Shown piece after piece: positions 61,401 to 64,000 of a stretch of 64,000 nucleotides of DNA. Every line of letters starts with the position of its first letter. Within the stretch, counting starts at the first letter, position 1. A program made the translations under genes and the position numbers. The notes below the pieces were generated by a model. It searched no databases. It saw nothing but the letters and a program-made list of their open reading frames with translations, and was not told the origin of the DNA. Origin of the DNA: Neopusillimonas maritima (GTDB lineage Bacteria; Pseudomonadota; Gammaproteobacteria; Burkholderiales; Burkholderiaceae_B). The stretch lies in the NCBI RefSeq assembly GCF_040930455.2, contig NZ_CP170494.1. One strand, 5' to 3'.

Positions 61401-61700
61401 TTAACCGCACACGACCTTTTCAACACGACCCGAATCATCGATATAAACGTTCATTCGATCGGGCCGGTAATCCGGCGTCATGGGCGTCGTTGGGCGCAGT
61501 ACACGCGTTCCGCTGGGCAGACTGCTTCGATTAACGGAGTCTGCCGAGGTTCCGACAAGATTCTGGAACTGGGCCGCCGCGCACTCCCCCGAAGTTGAAC
61601 CGCCGGACGACATTGGAGAATCGCCACCACTACCCAAACCACCCGAACTCTGGCAAGCTGCCAATATAACGGCCAAAGGGGCCAAAAAAAGCAAACGCAT
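61401..61700 (-). CDS. Lipoprotein with I78 peptidase-inhibitor domain
   Basis: A 99-residue lipoprotein: lipobox LAAC (Cys16), a Gly/Ser-rich linker, then ECAAAQFQNLVGTSADSV and PDYRPDRMNVYIDDSGRVEKVVCG, the pattern of the I78 inhibitor family with its two Cys. It may inhibit serine proteases in the periplasm (family knowledge). GGAGGAAAA precedes the ATG. Confidence 0.85.
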   Translation of the reverse strand: MRLLFLAPLAVILAACQSSGGLGSGGDSPMSSGGSTSGECAAAQFQNLVGTSADSVNRSSLPSGTRVLRPTTPMTPDYRPDRMNVYIDDSGRVEKVVCG

Positions 61701-61732
61701 TTTTCCTCCTTATGTAACGCCATACTTATATC

Positions 61733-62626
61733 ATGACAGAGAATTCGCCTCCCAGCCCTAACCTGATCCAAGCCCGTGCGCATGAACTAAGCCCTGGGTT
61801 TTCCATTCGCCGCGCCCTTCCAACACGCGAACAACGCATGATCGGCGCATGGTGTTTTCTCGACCATATTGGCCCTGTCGAATTCGATGCTGATCAGGGC
61901 ATGCATGTTGGTGCGCATCCACACATTGGCCTACAAACATTCACCTGGATGGTAGAAGGGCAAATTCGTCATCGCGATAGTCTTGGTTACAACCAGGTTA
62001 TCCGCTCTGGGCAAGTTAATTTAATGACCGCCGGAAAAGGTGTTTCGCACACTGAAGACTCACTACCGGGAGAAAAGAGGTTGCATGGCGCTCAATTGTG
62101 GATCGCATTGCCACCGGAAAAAGAAGCCATCGAACCGGCGTTTCATCACTATAGCCACTTGCCGGAATGGCGTTTTGGCGGTTTGCACTACACCTTGTTG
62201 GCGGGACAGTTCCAAAACCAAACTTCACCGGTGGCTGTCCACACGCCATTGTTAGGGCTCGACATTTTTGCACCAAACGGGGGCGCCTCAGCGATTCTGC
62301 AATTGAACCGCGCATTTGAGCACGGAATGATGGTGTTAAATGGCGAAGTGCAGTTGCCGTGTGGTGAATCGATAAAGCCGGGCGTTCTGGCTTATTGGCC
62401 ACCGGGGGTATCAACCCTTAATGTATACCTAACCGCAGGCACACGCCTCTTGTTTATTGGCGGTGAACCTTTCCCGGAGCCGGTCAGGATATGGTGGAAT
62501 TTCGTCAGTGGCGCATCAGACAACCTACGCCAGGCCGTGCTCGACTGGAATCGGTTCCACACACGTTTTGGGGTGGTGCCGGGGCAAAATCACCGTCGGC
62601 TGACTTCCCCGGCATACCCCACATGA
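61733..62626 (+). CDS. Pirin-family bicupin protein
   Basis: A 297-residue bicupin. The N-terminal cupin has the metal-binding His pattern HVGAHPHIGLQTFTWMVEGQIRHRDS plus GKGVSHTED; the C-terminal cupin is without metal ligands. Bacterial pirins can be quercetinases or redox-sensing regulators; the role here is unknown. The last 37 bp overlap the convergent hydrolase gene. Confidence 0.93.
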   Translation: MTENSPPSPNLIQARAHELSPGFSIRRALPTREQRMIGAWCFLDHIGPVEFDADQGMHVGAHPHIGLQTFTWMVEGQIRHRDSLGYNQVIRSGQVNLMTAGKGVSHTEDSLPGEKRLHGAQLWIALPPEKEAIEPAFHHYSHLPEWRFGGLHYTLLAGQFQNQTSPVAVHTPLLGLDIFAPNGGASAILQLNRAFEHGMMVLNGEVQLPCGESIKPGVLAYWPPGVSTLNVYLTAGTRLLFIGGEPFPEPVRIWWNFVSGASDNLRQAVLDWNRFHTRFGVVPGQNHRRLTSPAYPT

Positions 62627-63360
62627 TTGAATCCTGGCGCGACATCGGCCAATAAACCGAACGTGCCGACAGGATCCGTTAACATCGCCAAATGACCCGT
62701 GTTCAATGTATGAACAGACCACCCCGGATCATGATTGAATTTATCGTAAAACTGTTGAAACGGCGTTCCATCATAAGCAGCGGCCATCACATAGGAATGC
62801 GGGATAGCCGGGCGCTCAGCCAAAGCCTTAGAAGGTTGCAGAAAAGTTTGCAGCGGTTGGCACACCAAACGTTTTTGTACACGTTCACACAGCTTTTCGT
62901 CTGTCACCCCAAACGCTTTCAACGGGAAAGGCGGCACACGCTGGTCGGGCCATGTCCGCTCGCGAAATACGCGCCCTTTTTCACCGGCATAGTCGGCCAG
63001 ACACTTACCCGACTCAGGCACAAAGGCATCGAAATACATGACCGCACCAATACGCTCGGGGATGCAGGCCAAAACATTACTCACCACCATGCCGCCGTAA
63101 CTCCACCCTACCAGGACCACGTCACTCAATTGCTCCATGCGAATTAAATTCACAATGTCGTCGGTGTGGGTATCAAGCGTAATGCCCTCGTGCGCCAAAT
63201 GAGCCCTATCGCCCAGGCCGGTTAAAGAAGGTGTATATACCTCGTGCCCCAGATAGCGCAGTTCAGTGGCCGTCTCCTTCCATACCCAACCACCATGCCA
63301 GGCACCGTGGATCAACACGTAAGTACGCGGTCGTTTTACTGGAATATGAGATGCTGCCAT
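62590..63360 (-). CDS. Alpha/beta hydrolase (esterase-like)
   Basis: A 256-residue hydrolase: oxyanion HGAWHGGWVW (about 18-27), nucleophile elbow VGWSYGGMV (Ser near 86), catalytic His in NTGHLAML near 228. It resembles plant-type salicylate/methyl-ester esterases and EstC-like proteins. Substrate unknown. Monocistronic; overlaps the pirin gene tail to tail. Confidence 0.9.
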   Translation of the reverse strand: MAASHIPVKRPRTYVLIHGAWHGGWVWKETATELRYLGHEVYTPSLTGLGDRAHLAHEGITLDTHTDDIVNLIRMEQLSDVVLVGWSYGGMVVSNVLACIPERIGAVMYFDAFVPESGKCLADYAGEKGRVFRERTWPDQRVPPFPLKAFGVTDEKLCERVQKRLVCQPLQTFLQPSKALAERPAIPHSYVMAAAYDGTPFQQFYDKFNHDPGWSVHTLNTGHLAMLTDPVGTFGLLADVAPGFNHVGYAGEVSRR

Positions 63361-63526
63361 GGGGAACCCCCTTTTATTTCAGGATGCCGTGCAAGAAGTT
63401 ACCGCAGCTTACCTTAATTCAACAACCAATTAAATTTCGAGTCAAAGTGGATGTGTATAGATAAACATACTACTGAAAAAATTTGAAAAACAACAGTAAT
63501 GGCGCATAAATACAAACCAAGCGACC
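63361..63526. other. Intergenic stretch without visible gene
   Basis: It holds the promoter of the hydrolase gene (GGGGGTTCCCC just before its ATG) and the end of the antiporter transcript. No hairpin with a T run is evident. Confidence 0.3.
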
Positions 63527-64000
63527 TTAATGTCGGTTACGCACTTCTTCCATATCCAGGCGTGCCACCATTTCCCTTGCCAGCTCATCGGAAATTTTGT
63601 GCTGCCTTGCCAACGCAAAAATACTTTGGCGGGCGGCATCAATAACCGCCAAACGCATACGCTGTTCAACCCGCTTTTCGTGCGCCAGCCACTCATCCGG
63701 CAGCCCTAGCTCCGACACGGCGGAAACGGCACGAATGTCAGCTAACAAACGCTCGGCCACACTAGACAGAAGATCTTGCTCGCGTGCATCGGGAAACTCC
63801 GACGTTAGCCGGTCCACCTCTTCTTGAAGAGCCCGTTCAGCCGCCTCTCGCGCCGTTTGTACCGCCAAATATTCCTGCTGTTCGCGCTTGATACCACTGG
63901 ATTGATGGCGCAACATTTTCACCACCGGCGGCATCAGCGCGCTAGCCAAAACCAAAGAAGTAATAATCACCGTTGCCGCTAACAGAATGGCCAAATCACG
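63527..64000 (-). CDS. Cation/proton antiporter (CPA1-like), C-terminal part cut by window edge
   Basis: The frame is open through the right edge, so this is only the C-terminal 157 residues. A last hydrophobic helix (LAILLAATVIITSLVLASALMPPVV) is followed by a charged, helical cytoplasmic tail (AREAAERALQEEVDRL, AVIDAARQSIFALARQHKISDELAREMVARLDMEEVRNRH). This layout is typical of bacterial Na+/H+ antiporters of the NhaP/CPA1 type. The call rests on the tail alone. Confidence 0.7.
   Translation of the reverse strand, partial: RDLAILLAATVIITSLVLASALMPPVVKMLRHQSSGIKREQQEYLAVQTAREAAERALQEEVDRLTSEFPDAREQDLLSSVAERLLADIRAVSAVSELGLPDEWLAHEKRVEQRMRLAVIDAARQSIFALARQHKISDELAREMVARLDMEEVRNRH

Overview
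The window looks like chromosomal DNA of a beta-proteobacterium of the order Burkholderiales, most likely an Alcaligenaceae member (Bordetella/Pusillimonas-like). The grounds are the recA-recX-DUF2889-sucC-sucD order, a hemC-hemD-hemX-hemY operon, an aspartate carbamoyltransferase with an N-terminal extension, moderate GC, and many LysR, AraC and IclR regulators next to catabolic genes. This is inference from gene content; no rRNA is present.

Region 1 (1-11260) is a nearly complete protocatechuate branch of the 3-oxoadipate pathway: pcaB (cut by the window edge), a pcaC-pcaD fusion, pcaQ, pcaH, pcaG, an IclR regulator, pcaI, pcaJ, an AraC-type pobR and pobA. Together they convert 4-hydroxybenzoate through protocatechuate to 3-oxoadipyl-CoA. 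An iron permease with a cytochrome c domain, preceded by a good Fur box, lies between pcaG and the IclR gene.

Region 2 (11300-24950) is housekeeping: ppa, hemY/hemX/hemD/hemC with a coupled 42-codon membrane ORF, sucD/sucC, a DUF2889 gene, recX/recA with an SOS box, rdgC, pyrB carrying an HTH-like N-terminus and a palindrome upstream, a SecD-head-like lipoprotein, a small membrane ORF and a CAU-anticodon tRNA.

Region 3 (24950-28825) is accessory DNA next to the tRNA: an ISL3-type transposase tail, an exported ankyrin protein, several small ORFs, a DUF333 lipoprotein and an acyl-CoA synthetase.

Region 4 (28829-38024) holds three co-oriented genes: a 7TMR-DISM histidine kinase, a response regulator and a 2129-residue glycine-repeat autotransporter, with a 9-bp tandem repeat just upstream of the autotransporter. 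This is the strongest candidate for a self-contained, little-described system.

Region 5 (38179-51285) holds a polyamine-type ABC transporter, a RES/Xre toxin-antitoxin pair, a cold-shock gene, a Ktr-type K+ uptake pair, metR/metE and a chemoreceptor.

Region 6 (51401-54740) is a group II intron inserted directly behind a rho-independent terminator. Its maturase gene is broken by an IS3/IS150-type element, which is itself framed by an extra outer inverted repeat.

Region 7 (54801-64000) is a LysR-controlled five-gene catabolic operon (aminotransferase, frameshifted M24 peptidase, ornithine-cyclodeaminase-like protein, amidohydrolase, TRAP binding protein), then an I78-type lipoprotein, a pirin, an alpha/beta hydrolase and the end of a cation/proton antiporter cut by the window edge. 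I saw no CRISPR array, rRNA or prophage.
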